Below, in pieces: positions 24,559-33,223 of a stretch of 64,000 nt of DNA (the first letter of the stretch is position 1; each line of letters begins with the position of its first letter). Position numbers and translations under genes: made by a program. Source of the stretch: Dongia_B soli (GTDB lineage: Bacteria; Pseudomonadota; Alphaproteobacteria; Dongiales; Dongiaceae); NCBI RefSeq assembly GCF_034044715.1, contig NZ_JAXCLW010000004.1, positions 358,182 through 422,181 of the forward strand, read 5' to 3'. The notes below the pieces were generated by a model. It had not been told where the DNA came from. It was given only the letters and a program-made list of their open reading frames with translations, and ran no database searches.

Positions 24559-25854
24559 TTACTGCCCGGCCTTCTTCAGCAGCTTCTCCAGACCTTCAGA
24601 CGCCTCCTGCAAAGCATCCGCCGGCTTGGCATCACCCGAAGCAGCCAGGGAAAGCTGGCGGCCCAGAACGTCCTCGTATTGGGCCGAATAGGCAAAGATC
24701 GGGAAGGACTTGCCGCTCTTCACCACATCCTGCGCTTCCTTGTAATAAGGATACTTCTTCAGGACATCCGCATTGCTATAGGTGTCGCTGCGGACCGGCG
24801 CATGGCCCTGCATGGCGCGGGCAATCGAAGTCTTCTCGCCCTGGACCCAGGAGATGAATTTCCAGGCCGCTTCCTGCATTTCGGGAGACTGGTTCTGCGG
24901 AATGCCCCAACCCCAACCGCCGCTTTCCCCGTGACCACCCGGCATGACATTCAGCGCCACCTTGCCGGCACTGTTCGGGCATTTCTCCTTGTTATCGATC
25001 TGCGGCAGCATCCACCAATAGGTGACCATGCTGAAGGCCTTGCCGTCGCACATCAGGCGCATCGTATCGTCAAGCGTCGCGGACAGCGCGCCCTGCTGCG
25101 CGCCGTGCTGGATATTGTCGACATAAAGGCCGAGTGCCTTCTTGCCGGCATCGCTGTTCAGCACCACCTTGCCGTCCTTGTCGACATATTCACCGCCGGC
25201 CGAGAACAAGTAGTTGGAGAATTCCATGCTGTTCGGATCACCGCGCTGGCCCTGCATGGCCGCGCCGGCAACACCGCCATTGGCCTTCATGAACTTGGAG
25301 ATCTCCACATAGTCTTCCAGCGTGGTCGGCACTGTCAGTTCTTTGCCGGTTTTTTCCTTATAGGCCGCTTTCAACTTGGCATCTTCCAGCAGGTCCTTCC
25401 GATAGATCAAGCCCATGGAATAATTGTACATGGGGATCAGATAGAGCTTCTGCTGGTAATAGCCGACAAGATCGAGCATCGCCGGAATGATCGGCTTCAG
25501 GTCGAACTTGCTCTTCTCGACGAAGGGCTGCAGATCAGCTAGCCATCCCGCCGCCGGGAACTCGCCGGCCCAGAGAAAGTCGACTTCCATGACATTGTAG
25601 AAGCTTTCATTGCTGGTAAGCTGCGTCACCAGCTTGTCATGCATTTCCGAATAGACCAGCTTCTGGAAATCAACCTCGATGCCGGTTTCCTTCTCGAATT
25701 CCGGCAGCAGCGATTCGATGATCTGCGTCTCCGGCACGTCTTCCATCAAAGCATGCAGCGTCACCTGCTCCGCCTGCGCCGCCGGTGCAACAGCCGTCAA
25801 CAGGGCCGCCAGCGACGCACCCCCGAGCAATGCCGGTAGAAAATTGATCCTCAT
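24559..25854 (-). CDS. Extracellular solute-binding protein, CUT1 sugar type
   Basis: A 431-residue periplasmic binding protein of family 1. Its signal peptide ends near residue 28 (APAAQA-E). The mature protein begins VTLHALMEDVPETQIIE and contains NVMEVDFLWAGEFPAAGWL, typical of sugar- and polyol-binding proteins, and the late VQGEKTSIARAMQGHAPVR block. A strong GAGGAG ribosome site precedes the ATG. It supplies ligand to the MalF/MalG-like permeases on either side. Neighbouring kinase and dehydrogenase genes suggest a sugar, polyol or sugar acid that is oxidised and phosphorylated after entry. Confidence 0.92.
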   Translation of the reverse strand: MRINFLPALLGGASLAALLTAVAPAAQAEQVTLHALMEDVPETQIIESLLPEFEKETGIEVDFQKLVYSEMHDKLVTQLTSNESFYNVMEVDFLWAGEFPAAGWLADLQPFVEKSKFDLKPIIPAMLDLVGYYQQKLYLIPMYNYSMGLIYRKDLLEDAKLKAAYKEKTGKELTVPTTLEDYVEISKFMKANGGVAGAAMQGQRGDPNSMEFSNYLFSAGGEYVDKDGKVVLNSDAGKKALGLYVDNIQHGAQQGALSATLDDTMRLMCDGKAFSMVTYWWMLPQIDNKEKCPNSAGKVALNVMPGGHGESGGWGWGIPQNQSPEMQEAAWKFISWVQGEKTSIARAMQGHAPVRSDTYSNADVLKKYPYYKEAQDVVKSGKSFPIFAYSAQYEDVLGRQLSLAASGDAKPADALQEASEGLEKLLKKAGQ

Positions 25855-25922
25855 GTTGTCTCCTCCTCCATGAACTGATGATCTACAAACTGTGATCTGT
25901 GGACCTGGTGATCTTTTCTATG

Positions 25923-26726
25923 TCACTTGACCGCGCCGAAGGTCAGGCCGCGGACCAAATAACGTTGAATGAAACGCGAGGCGAGCAGCATGGGCAGGAT
26001 GCCCATGATGACGCCGGCGGAAATCTCGGCGATTTGCACGCCGTTCGAGGATTGCAAACCAGCCAGGGCAACGGGAATGGTCGCCGTGGTCGGCCCGGTC
26101 AAAATCAAGGCGAACAGAAATTCGTTCCAGGCCAGGATGAATCCCAGCACCGCCGCTGCCGCGATGCCGGGCAACGACACTGGCATCACGATCTTCCAGA
26201 AAGCTTCCCAGACCGTGGCGCCATCGACCTGGGCCGCCCATTCCAATTCGACCGGCACCCCTTCAAAAAAACCCATCAGGATCCAGGTCAGGAATGGCAG
26301 ATTGATCGCCGCATAGGCGATCATCAGGCCGGTGACGGAATTGGTCAGCCCGGCCATCCGAAACAAGGCGAAGACCGGCAGGATGATGGCAACCGGCGGC
26401 AGCATCTGTGTGGCCAGCACGACGAAACGGCTGATCTGCCCGCCGGTGCGATAGCGGGCGAAGGCATAGCCCGTCATCGCCGCCAGCGGCAGGCCGAGGA
26501 TGGTCGCGCCTGCCGAGGCGATGAAGCTGTTCAGATAGGCTCGTGCGAAGGTACCTTCGGTGAACAGCTTGACGTAATTCTCCCAGGTGAATTCCGGCAT
26601 CAGGACCGGCTGATAGGCGACGGAATCCGGCACGAAACTGGTCCGGAGCACCCAAAGCGGCGGCAGGGCGATATAACAGGCGAAGAGCACCAGGATGATA
26701 TGCGGCACAATGGTTTTCATTCGCAT
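25923..26726 (-). CDS. Carbohydrate ABC transporter permease, MalG type
   Basis: A 267-residue CUT1 permease with six membrane segments. A periplasmic block near residues 40-60 (EFTWENYVKLF) is usual for MalG/UgpE. The EAA loop occurs in WAAQVDGATVWEAFWKIVMP. Its C-terminus (FIQRYLVRGLTFGAVK) matches the standard end of this subunit. It lies between the dehydrogenase gene and the binding-protein gene on the same strand. Confidence 0.92.
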   Translation of the reverse strand: MRMKTIVPHIILVLFACYIALPPLWVLRTSFVPDSVAYQPVLMPEFTWENYVKLFTEGTFARAYLNSFIASAGATILGLPLAAMTGYAFARYRTGGQISRFVVLATQMLPPVAIILPVFALFRMAGLTNSVTGLMIAYAAINLPFLTWILMGFFEGVPVELEWAAQVDGATVWEAFWKIVMPVSLPGIAAAAVLGFILAWNEFLFALILTGPTTATIPVALAGLQSSNGVQIAEISAGVIMGILPMLLASRFIQRYLVRGLTFGAVK

Positions 26727-26777
26727 GATCCGGCTCCCTCGCTCTCTATTATTGTCTCTTAGCTGCCGCGTTGCCGA

Positions 26778-27560
26778 TCAATCCATCAACACGCCGCCGC
26801 TGGCATTGATCGCCTCGCCGGTCAGGAAGCGGGCGAGATCGCTGGCCAGGAAGACGACGATATCGGCGACATCCTCCGCTTCCTGGATGCGGCCAAGCGG
26901 CGTCAACGAAATATATTCCTCGCGCACCGCTGCCGGTGTCATGCCGCGCAATTTGCCTTCCCATTCGATCTCGCGTTCCTGCATGCCGGTACGGACGAAG
27001 CCCGGGCAGACGCAATTCACCCGGATACCGTTCTTGCCGACTTCGCGCGCCAGCGCCTGGGTGAAACCGACTACGGCGAATTTGCTGGCAGAATAATGCG
27101 CCAGCAGCGGCGCGCCGATCTTGCCGGCCAGCGAAGCCGTGTTGACGATGACGCCCTGGCTGTTGCTGGCGAGCCAGCGACGCACCGCCGCCTGATTGGT
27201 CAGGAAGACGCCCTTGGCGTTGATGTTCATGTTGAAGTCCCATTCGGCCTCGGTGAGGTCGATGGTCTTGTTCATGGTGGAAACACCGGCATTGGCGCAG
27301 ACGATATCCAGCCCGCCGAATTCCTCGATCACCTTGTCGAAGACCTGCGCAGTCGCCGCGGCATCAGTGACGTCAAGCGGCATCGAAATCGCATCCTTGC
27401 CGACCTCCTTAGCGACGGCAGCCGCCGCATCGCCATTCTTGTCGGTCACCGCGACCCAGGCACCGGCCGCAGCCAGCGCCTTGACGATGGATTTGCCGAT
27501 GCCGGAGCCGCCACCGGTAACCAAGGCTCTACGGCCGGCAAGCAAATTGTTCTTTTCCAT
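26778..27560 (-). CDS. Short-chain dehydrogenase/reductase (SDR)
   Basis: A 260-residue classical SDR. The NAD(P)-binding TGGGSGIG motif lies near residue 16, the structural CANAG near 90 and the catalytic Ser in NTASLAGKIGAP. YSASKFAVV carries the catalytic Tyr and Lys, and CVCPGFVRT follows. The acidic residue after the second strand (VTDKNGD) favours NAD over NADP. Two ATGs are adjacent; the second (27560) is six bases from AGGAG and is preferred. It lies in a sugar-import operon beside an FGGY kinase, so it probably oxidises the imported sugar alcohol or sugar to a keto form that the kinase then phosphorylates. Substrate unknown. Confidence 0.9.
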   Translation of the reverse strand: MEKNNLLAGRRALVTGGGSGIGKSIVKALAAAGAWVAVTDKNGDAAAAVAKEVGKDAISMPLDVTDAAATAQVFDKVIEEFGGLDIVCANAGVSTMNKTIDLTEAEWDFNMNINAKGVFLTNQAAVRRWLASNSQGVIVNTASLAGKIGAPLLAHYSASKFAVVGFTQALAREVGKNGIRVNCVCPGFVRTGMQEREIEWEGKLRGMTPAAVREEYISLTPLGRIQEAEDVADIVVFLASDLARFLTGEAINASGGVLMD

Positions 27561-27582
27561 CATCCTCTCCTAATTCTGACGG

Positions 27583-29100
27583 TCAATTGCCGGTAGGCAA
27601 ATTGGGATAGAGGCTTTTCAGCCGTTCATAGATATCCCGGAAATTTTTGTACACATGATCATAGACGGCCACACGTTCGGCCGACGGCTCGAAAATCCGA
27701 CCGCCGGCGACGTAATCGGCAATGCCGGTCCAATTCTTGATCACACCTGCGCCAAAGCCCGCGACATAGGCCGCACCGAGGCATGAGCCGGGATGATTGG
27801 CGATGCGCTGGACCGGACGGTTGATCGCATCGGCGGCGATCTGCAGCCAGAGATCACTTGCCGCACCACCGTCACAGGCAAAGACCCGCTGCACCTTCAG
27901 GCCGATTTCCGTGAAGACCTCGACATGATGACGAAAGCCGAAGATGACGCCTTCGAGTGCGGCACGCCAGATATGAGGAAGGCCGTGATGCAGCCCTAAA
28001 CCGACTACGGTCCCCCGTGCATGTGGATCGTGCAACGGAGTTTTCTCACCGAGAAAATAGGGCAACATCACGACGCCCTCGGCACCTGCCGGAACATTCG
28101 TCGCAAGCTGATCCAGCCAGGCATGCACCGATAGACCGGCCAGCTTGGCCTTCTCGACCTCGCCCCCGGCGAGTTGCCGGACAATCCAATTCAGCAAGCT
28201 GCCCGATGTCGCGGTGCAGCCATTGCTGAAATAATGATCCGGCATGATGTGATAATCGATGAAGAGCCGCGGATCGGTAACCGGCTTTGTGGTCGAGAGC
28301 AGGATATCCCCCGCCCCGCCGAACTTGAGCACCAGATCGCCATCCAAAGCCGCCCCGGCAACATAGGCTGAGACCACATGATCGGCGCAGCCCGCTACCA
28401 CGGGCGTCCCGGCCCTGAGGCCGGTCAGGCCAGCCGCTTCCGCCGTCACCGTTCCGACGACTTCGTGGGAGGCGCGGATCGGCGGCAGGACCTGCGGATC
28501 GATTCCCGCCGCTTCAACCAGTTCCGGCGCAAAACACCGCTGCTTGAAATCCATCAGGCCGGATTCCAAGGCCCAGTTATGCTCTATCGACCGCGTGCCT
28601 GTCAGGCAATAGGTGATGTAATCATAGGAACCGAAGACCGTCGCGACCCGCTTGAAGACATCGGGTTCATTCTTCTGCAGCCAGCGAAGCTTCGGCGCCA
28701 CCAATTGCTGGTTGATGCTGCCGCCGGTCAGGCCGAAGAAATCCTGGCGGTCGAAACGCTGCTGCATCGCATCGATCTCGGCCACCGCACGCGCATCGTT
28801 CTGCTGCATGCTGCGGCGAAGAACCTTGCCATCGGCATCCAGCAGGACCACGGCAGGCACCATGCCGGTGACACCGATGGCGGCAATATCCGCGCCGCTC
28901 AGCCCAGTCTTCTTTAGCAGTTCCGCGATGATCGACTGACAGTTCGACCACCATTGAGCAGGATCTTCTTCCGCCCAATTGGCATGCAGTGAGACAAGGT
29001 CGCTCGGCCGCGAGACCGTCGCCAAAGTCCGGCCACCGTCATCGATGAGGATGCCGATGGTCGAGGTCGTTCCGATATCGAGGCCGAGCAATGCTGGCAT
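27583..29100 (-). CDS. FGGY-family carbohydrate kinase
   Basis: A 505-residue sugar kinase. It begins with the phosphate-1 motif LLGLDIGTTSTIGILID and has the N-terminal block HANWAEEDPAQWWSN. The catalytic Asp is in VVAGCADHVVSAYVAGA, and the adenosine-binding region is in VFACDGGAASDLWLQIAAD near residue 400. The overall length matches xylulokinase-like FGGY enzymes (about 480-530). It phosphorylates a ketose, polyol or sugar acid; the exact substrate is not readable. It is 19 bp upstream of the SDR gene and 32 bp downstream of the BtpA-like gene in one operon. Confidence 0.92.
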   Translation of the reverse strand: MPALLGLDIGTTSTIGILIDDGGRTLATVSRPSDLVSLHANWAEEDPAQWWSNCQSIIAELLKKTGLSGADIAAIGVTGMVPAVVLLDADGKVLRRSMQQNDARAVAEIDAMQQRFDRQDFFGLTGGSINQQLVAPKLRWLQKNEPDVFKRVATVFGSYDYITYCLTGTRSIEHNWALESGLMDFKQRCFAPELVEAAGIDPQVLPPIRASHEVVGTVTAEAAGLTGLRAGTPVVAGCADHVVSAYVAGAALDGDLVLKFGGAGDILLSTTKPVTDPRLFIDYHIMPDHYFSNGCTATSGSLLNWIVRQLAGGEVEKAKLAGLSVHAWLDQLATNVPAGAEGVVMLPYFLGEKTPLHDPHARGTVVGLGLHHGLPHIWRAALEGVIFGFRHHVEVFTEIGLKVQRVFACDGGAASDLWLQIAADAINRPVQRIANHPGSCLGAAYVAGFGAGVIKNWTGIADYVAGGRIFEPSAERVAVYDHVYKNFRDIYERLKSLYPNLPTGN

Positions 29101-29132
29101 GATGCCACTTTGTCCTATTCGCCACGCATGTC

Positions 29133-29930
29133 TTAGCGGATCTTGTTCACGACATCCATGAAACGCTTGACGCGGTCGCCGTCGACCGCATTCCAGGTAT
29201 TGCCGTCCACCTTGAAATGGGTGCCGATGACGCAGCCATCGCCGACCGACAGGATGCTTTTGACATTGTCGATATTGACGCCGGTATTGGCAAAGACCGG
29301 CGTGTCTTTCAACACTTCCTTGACCGACTTGATATCGCTGGTATCGACCGCCTGACCTGTCATGATGCCGGACACCAGGACCACATCTGCAAGCGCCGAG
29401 AAGACCGCGCTCTTCGCGCGCTGGGCGATTGTGCGGGTGCCGATGGGCGAAGCGAATTCTGCGTTGACGTTATACATCATTTTGAAATCGTCCCGCGCCA
29501 AATTGTGGCGCAGACGGATCGCGCTCGCGGCATCCGGCTGCCACAGGCCCATGTCGGAATCATAGACACCGGTCATGACTTCGCGGCCGAAGCGGGCGCC
29601 GGTCGCATTGCCTAAAGCCACCGTGGCCACGGGATCCCACAGATAGTCCACGCCAAAGGGAATTTTGATGATCGGCTTCAGGGCTGCAATGGCCGACGCC
29701 ATGGCGGCAAGGCTTTCCGGCGTCGATTTGATCAGATAAGGACGGTCGCCTTCGTTGCCGAACATGATGCAGTCAACGCCACCATCCTGCAGCTTTTCGA
29801 TATCCTTGGCTGCTGAATCAATAATGGCATTCACACCGCCCTTCGCGTCGTAAAGCGGCGAGCCGGGCAGCGGCAACAGATGGACCATGGAAATGATGGG
29901 CTTCGTGCTGCCAAACGTTTCCTTCAGCAT
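29133..29930 (-). CDS. BtpA/SgcQ family TIM-barrel protein
   Basis: A 265-residue protein of the BtpA family: ISMVHLLPLPGSPLYD at the start, DGGVDCIMFGNEGDRPY near residue 50, and GQAVDTSDIKSVKEVL late. Members include SgcQ in E. coli sugar gene clusters and BtpA, linked to photosystem I in cyanobacteria. The fold is a TIM barrel and the chemistry is largely uncharacterised. Here the protein sits between a sugar ABC ATPase and an FGGY kinase, which supports a role as an aldolase, isomerase or epimerase acting on the phosphorylated intermediate. AAGGAG lies nine bases before the ATG. Confidence 0.88.
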   Translation of the reverse strand: MLKETFGSTKPIISMVHLLPLPGSPLYDAKGGVNAIIDSAAKDIEKLQDGGVDCIMFGNEGDRPYLIKSTPESLAAMASAIAALKPIIKIPFGVDYLWDPVATVALGNATGARFGREVMTGVYDSDMGLWQPDAASAIRLRHNLARDDFKMMYNVNAEFASPIGTRTIAQRAKSAVFSALADVVLVSGIMTGQAVDTSDIKSVKEVLKDTPVFANTGVNIDNVKSILSVGDGCVIGTHFKVDGNTWNAVDGDRVKRFMDVVNKIR

Positions 29931-30008
29931 ACCGATAATCTCCTTCTAGAGTGATCTCATATCCGCCGGGTGATGCCCGCGGTTCATCATTGGAAGTCAG
30001 TCGGCCCG

Positions 30009-31124
30009 CTATGCCTGCGGCCGGGGAACAGCATTCGTCGTCTGCGGATCGAAAAGCTGCATTTCGGCAAGGTCGACATAAAGCTGCTGCCGGCTGCCGA
30101 TCTGGGCGCGATAATCGCGGCCCAGGCGCGCGGCGATGTCGGCGCGTGCGATGCCGGAAATGCCCATCACCAAAACGACCTCAGCGCCCAACGTCTCCAG
30201 CGCCACCACATTGGCATCCAGCACTTGCCAGTCCGGTTGCGCCTGATGGGCGTGGATATCCTCCGCCCGGATGCCGAAAATCACCGGCTTGTCGACATAG
30301 ACGCGATAGGCTTCGCGATAAGCGGCGGGCACTCTCAGGCGCAAGGCGCCGGCCTCGACCCACAGCGTGTCGCCCTCGCCGACCAGCCGGGCCTCGATCA
30401 AATTCATCGGCGGGCTCGCCAGGAATCCGGCGACAAAGGTATTCGCCGGATTGCGATAGACATCGAGCGGCGCACCCACCTGGACGACGCGCCCGTCCTT
30501 CATGATGCAAATCCGCTCGCCCATGGTCATGGCTTCGACCTGATCATGGGTGACGTGGATGATGGTGCTGCCGAGCTGGCGATGCAATTTCACCAGCTCC
30601 AGCCGCATATCGGCGCGCAACTGCGCATCGAGATTGGATAAAGGCTCGTCCAGCAAGAAGGCTGCCGGATCACGAACCAAGGCACGTCCCAAAGCGACGC
30701 GTTGCCGCTGTCCGCCGGATAGAGCTGCAGGCTTGCGTTCCAGGAACTGGCCAATGCCCAGCATGGCCGAAACCCGCTTCACGCGTTCTTCGATTTCGTT
30801 CTGCGGCCGCTTATGCATCTTCAGACCGAAGGCGAGATTTTCCGCCACGGTCATATGGGGATAAAGCGCGTAGCTCTGAAACACGACGGCGATATTGCGG
30901 TCGCGCGGCGCCACATCGTTCATGCGCTTGCCGCCGATAAAAAGTTCGCCGCCGGAAATGTTCTCCAGCCCCGCGATCATGCGCAATGTCGTTGATTTGC
31001 CGCAGCCCGAGGGACCGAGGAAGATCATGAACTCGCCGTCGCGGATGTGAAGGTTCACATCCTCAACCGCCGCAACGCGATTTGTGTACCGCTTTGAAAC
31101 ATTGCGCAACTCAATATCAGCCAT
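30009..31124 (-). CDS. Carbohydrate ABC transporter ATP-binding protein, UgpC/MsmK type
   Basis: A 371-residue ATPase. It shows the Walker A box GPSGCGKST near residue 37, VFQSYALYPHMTVAEN, the signature LSGGQRQRVALGRALVR, Walker B FLLDEPLSNLDA and HVTHDQVEAM. A C-terminal regulatory (TOBE/MalK-like) domain begins near residue 235 and includes VIFGIRAEDI. The ATG at 31124 is used instead of an in-frame TTG at 31133. It is the first gene of the seven-gene catabolic operon and energises the two CUT1 permeases at the far end. Confidence 0.92.
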   Translation of the reverse strand: MADIELRNVSKRYTNRVAAVEDVNLHIRDGEFMIFLGPSGCGKSTTLRMIAGLENISGGELFIGGKRMNDVAPRDRNIAVVFQSYALYPHMTVAENLAFGLKMHKRPQNEIEERVKRVSAMLGIGQFLERKPAALSGGQRQRVALGRALVRDPAAFLLDEPLSNLDAQLRADMRLELVKLHRQLGSTIIHVTHDQVEAMTMGERICIMKDGRVVQVGAPLDVYRNPANTFVAGFLASPPMNLIEARLVGEGDTLWVEAGALRLRVPAAYREAYRVYVDKPVIFGIRAEDIHAHQAQPDWQVLDANVVALETLGAEVVLVMGISGIARADIAARLGRDYRAQIGSRQQLYVDLAEMQLFDPQTTNAVPRPQA

Positions 31125-31187
31125 TGGCCTCAACGATCCCCGCTTGCCGATTCCACATCATGATTCCATGCCCGACATAAATGTGCA

Positions 31188-31241
31188 ATAACAAACAAAA
31201 ACGAACATTATCTACCAGCGAACTTGTTCGTTTTTTGTTAT
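31188..31241. promoter_or_regulatory. Operator region for the DeoR regulator: inverted repeats
   Basis: Two arms face each other: ATAACAAACAAAAACGAAC (31188-31206) and GTTCGTTTTTTGTTAT (31226-31241), which is nearly its reverse complement. Overlapping the second arm is the perfect palindrome CGAAC-TT-GTTCG (31219-31230). The region lies between the divergent operon and its DeoR regulator, and DeoR/GlpR proteins bind such A/T-rich repeats. It probably switches both promoters. Inferred from sequence and position. Confidence 0.7.
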
Positions 31242-31324
31242 CATCCGCTCAGGAACCCGGCCCGCGACTCACTTCAACCTGTCGCGAAGCCGACTAAGTC
31301 AGGGATAACAAAGGTTTCAAGACG

Positions 31325-32146
31325 ATGCGCGAGGCGCCCCCAAAGGAAGACATCCCCACCAGCCGCTTGCCCGCCGGCGCCCGTCAGGCCCGCTTGGCGG
31401 AGACCGTCAATCGTCACGGCTTCATCACAGTGGCGGATATCGCCCAGGCGCTCGGCGTGTCGGCCATGACCATCCGCCGAGATCTCGAAATCCTGGAAGA
31501 GCGCGGTATCCTGAAGCGCACCCATGGCGGCGCCGTGGCGACCGAAAACGATAAGCACGAAGTCTTCGATGCTGAAGAACCGATGTTCAAGCAACGGCAA
31601 CGGCGCAATGCCACGGCGAAAGCAAGGATCGCCGCGGCCGCCGCACAGCTGATCGGTCCCAGCGAAACCGTGGCCCTCGATGTCGGTACATCCGTCCTCG
31701 CTTTGTCGAAAGAGCTAGTTAAGCGCTCGGACCTGCGGATCTTCACCAACAGCCTGCCCGCAGCGATCACCCTCACCTCGGGACGCAGTCCGATCTATCT
31801 CCTGGGCGGGCAATTGCGTGGCCCGGAACTCGCGGTTATCGGCCCGGTCGCAACATCGCAGGTGACCGACTATTACTTCGACCGCGTCTTCATCGGCGTT
31901 TCCGGTATCATCGAATCTGGCCTTTACGACTACACCCTGGAAGACACCGAGGTGAAACGTGCTTTCATCGATCGGGCGCGGCAAGTCGTGGTCCTCTGCG
32001 ATTCCACGAAATTCGACCGCCGTTCCCTGGCGCAGATTTGCGGTCTCGACCGCTGCCATGTCATCATCACGGAAACGCCGCCGCCCAATCATCTGGTTCG
32101 CGCTTTCAAGGCAAATAAGATCGATCTGATCGTCACCGGCATCTGA
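31325..32146 (+). CDS. DeoR/GlpR family transcriptional regulator
   Basis: A 273-residue repressor-type protein. The DeoR winged helix lies at about residues 22-75 (HGFITVADIAQALGVSAMTI, then RRDLEILEERGILKRTHGGA). The DeoRC sensor domain follows, with VALDVGTSVLALS, the phosphosugar-binding fold related to ribose-5-phosphate isomerase, and CDSTKFDRRS near the end. Such proteins sense a phosphorylated sugar made by the pathway they control, which fits the FGGY kinase in the divergent operon. Confidence 0.92.
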   Translation: MREAPPKEDIPTSRLPAGARQARLAETVNRHGFITVADIAQALGVSAMTIRRDLEILEERGILKRTHGGAVATENDKHEVFDAEEPMFKQRQRRNATAKARIAAAAAQLIGPSETVALDVGTSVLALSKELVKRSDLRIFTNSLPAAITLTSGRSPIYLLGGQLRGPELAVIGPVATSQVTDYYFDRVFIGVSGIIESGLYDYTLEDTEVKRAFIDRARQVVVLCDSTKFDRRSLAQICGLDRCHVIITETPPPNHLVRAFKANKIDLIVTGI

Positions 32147-32486
32147 CCGAGCAACTTAGTTGTCAATGTCACATTGCCAGGGCTTTATTCTCGCCCGGGA
32201 ATGGCGGCGGCGCTCAATCGATAGCAGGCGAACGGCCTGAACATATTCCGCGGCGGCACGCTGCAGGCGACTTGCATCTGCCGCTCCAGCCGGCAAGAGG
32301 CACTTACGTACCGTCGCCACAGCCAGCTTGCCAATGAGCCGGTTAGGCCGCAATTCTCGGCGGCTGTCGCCACCTCGCCGTTTGCAACCACAAGTTCTTG
32401 CCAGAGAAAGCGCCCGTAACCTATCATTGAGAGTGATTTGCGGACTGTTTCTTGAACGCTGGCTGACCTTCATATGGGGGAAAGAA
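32147..32486. other. Intergenic region before the small lipoprotein gene
   Basis: Some 340 bp without a supported gene. Open frames on both strands here lack family features. The last bases contain the ribosome site GGGGGAAAG of the next gene. Confidence 0.5.
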
Positions 32487-32726
32487 ATGCGCAAAACATT
32501 GGCAATCATCATGACATTGGGTGCGACGGCTCTCCTCGGCGGTTGTGCTTCTGATATGAGCGGCCCCGGCAATCTTCTTCTGGACAACAATTGCAGCGGC
32601 AACGGATTTAGTATCAAGGACTATTGCACCGACACATTTCATCCGGTCGCCGGCCCTTATGGCACTTCCTATCGCGATAGCCGATGGCATCAATTCGATG
32701 ACCAAGCCTGGCTAAATCTCGAATAA
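32487..32726 (+). CDS. Small lipoprotein of unknown function
   Basis: A 79-residue protein with a clear lipoprotein signal (MRKTLAIIMTLGATALLGGC, lipobox LGGC, Cys at residue 20). The short mature part has two further Cys residues (DNNCSGNG, DYCTDTF) and a Tyr/Trp-rich tail (GPYGTSYRDSRWHQF). The start is fixed by GGGGGAAAG just upstream and by the signal itself; longer in-frame extensions are not signal-like. I recognise no family. It is probably anchored in the inner or outer membrane. Confidence 0.75.
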   Translation: MRKTLAIIMTLGATALLGGCASDMSGPGNLLLDNNCSGNGFSIKDYCTDTFHPVAGPYGTSYRDSRWHQFDDQAWLNLE

Positions 32727-32872
32727 AAAATCAGGTCATTTGTGTGACGTAACGAAATAAGTATATCGAATCTCGCTTCCGTGTTCCGGAATCACGGAAT
32801 TAGTGGAAAAGATTCACTTCGAGGTGAGAATGCCTCAGCGGCGAACGCGCAGAATTCACCAAAAGAGTTTTG

Positions 32873-33223
32873 ATGCGGGCGTTGCTGGGGCATTATTGCG
32901 AGAGCGTCGAGAGACGCTCTGTCGCGGTGTTTCCGTCTGCAGCGCAATTTCTTGCGTCTGCGCAACTTACGGCCACCGCCTGCTTGGTCGCCGATATTCA
33001 CATGCCAGAAATGACTGGTGTCGAGCTTTATAAGCATCTGGTCGAAACTGGGCACTCAATCCCGACGATTTTGGTCACCGCCTATCTGGATGTGCGCTCG
33101 AAGGAGTGCATGCTCAGCCGGGGGGTGCAATGCAACCTTCATAAGCCGCTGGTGGAAGCTGCGGTGATCGACTGCCTTCGCACCGCGGTGGCGCAGGCGC
33201 AGGCGTGTCGGAGCAGTCGATGA
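32873..33223 (+). CDS. Response-regulator receiver domain, N-terminally degenerate
   Basis: A 116-residue receiver-like protein. It keeps the phospho-acceptor region ACLVADIHMPEMTGVELYKH, the Thr in TILVTAY and the Lys in NLHKPL. The first beta-strand and its acidic pair, which bind magnesium in all working receivers, are missing: the in-frame sequence upstream of MRALLGHYCESVERR contains no DD motif and soon reaches a stop. It is related to FixJ/NodW-type receivers but has no output domain. It is either a broken gene or a receiver-like adaptor that cannot be phosphorylated normally. Codon use and neighbours suggest an accessory patch. Confidence 0.6.
   Translation: MRALLGHYCESVERRSVAVFPSAAQFLASAQLTATACLVADIHMPEMTGVELYKHLVETGHSIPTILVTAYLDVRSKECMLSRGVQCNLHKPLVEAAVIDCLRTAVAQAQACRSSR

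Noticed and set aside
24370..25542. A 390-codon plus-strand frame opposite the sugar-binding protein
   Set aside because: Antisense to a gene with signal peptide and family-1 motifs; His/Arg/Leu-rich composition typical of shadow frames.
32156..32617. Minus-strand frame opposite the small lipoprotein gene
   Set aside because: The plus strand has a lipobox signal and ribosome site; the antisense frame is Arg-rich shadow.
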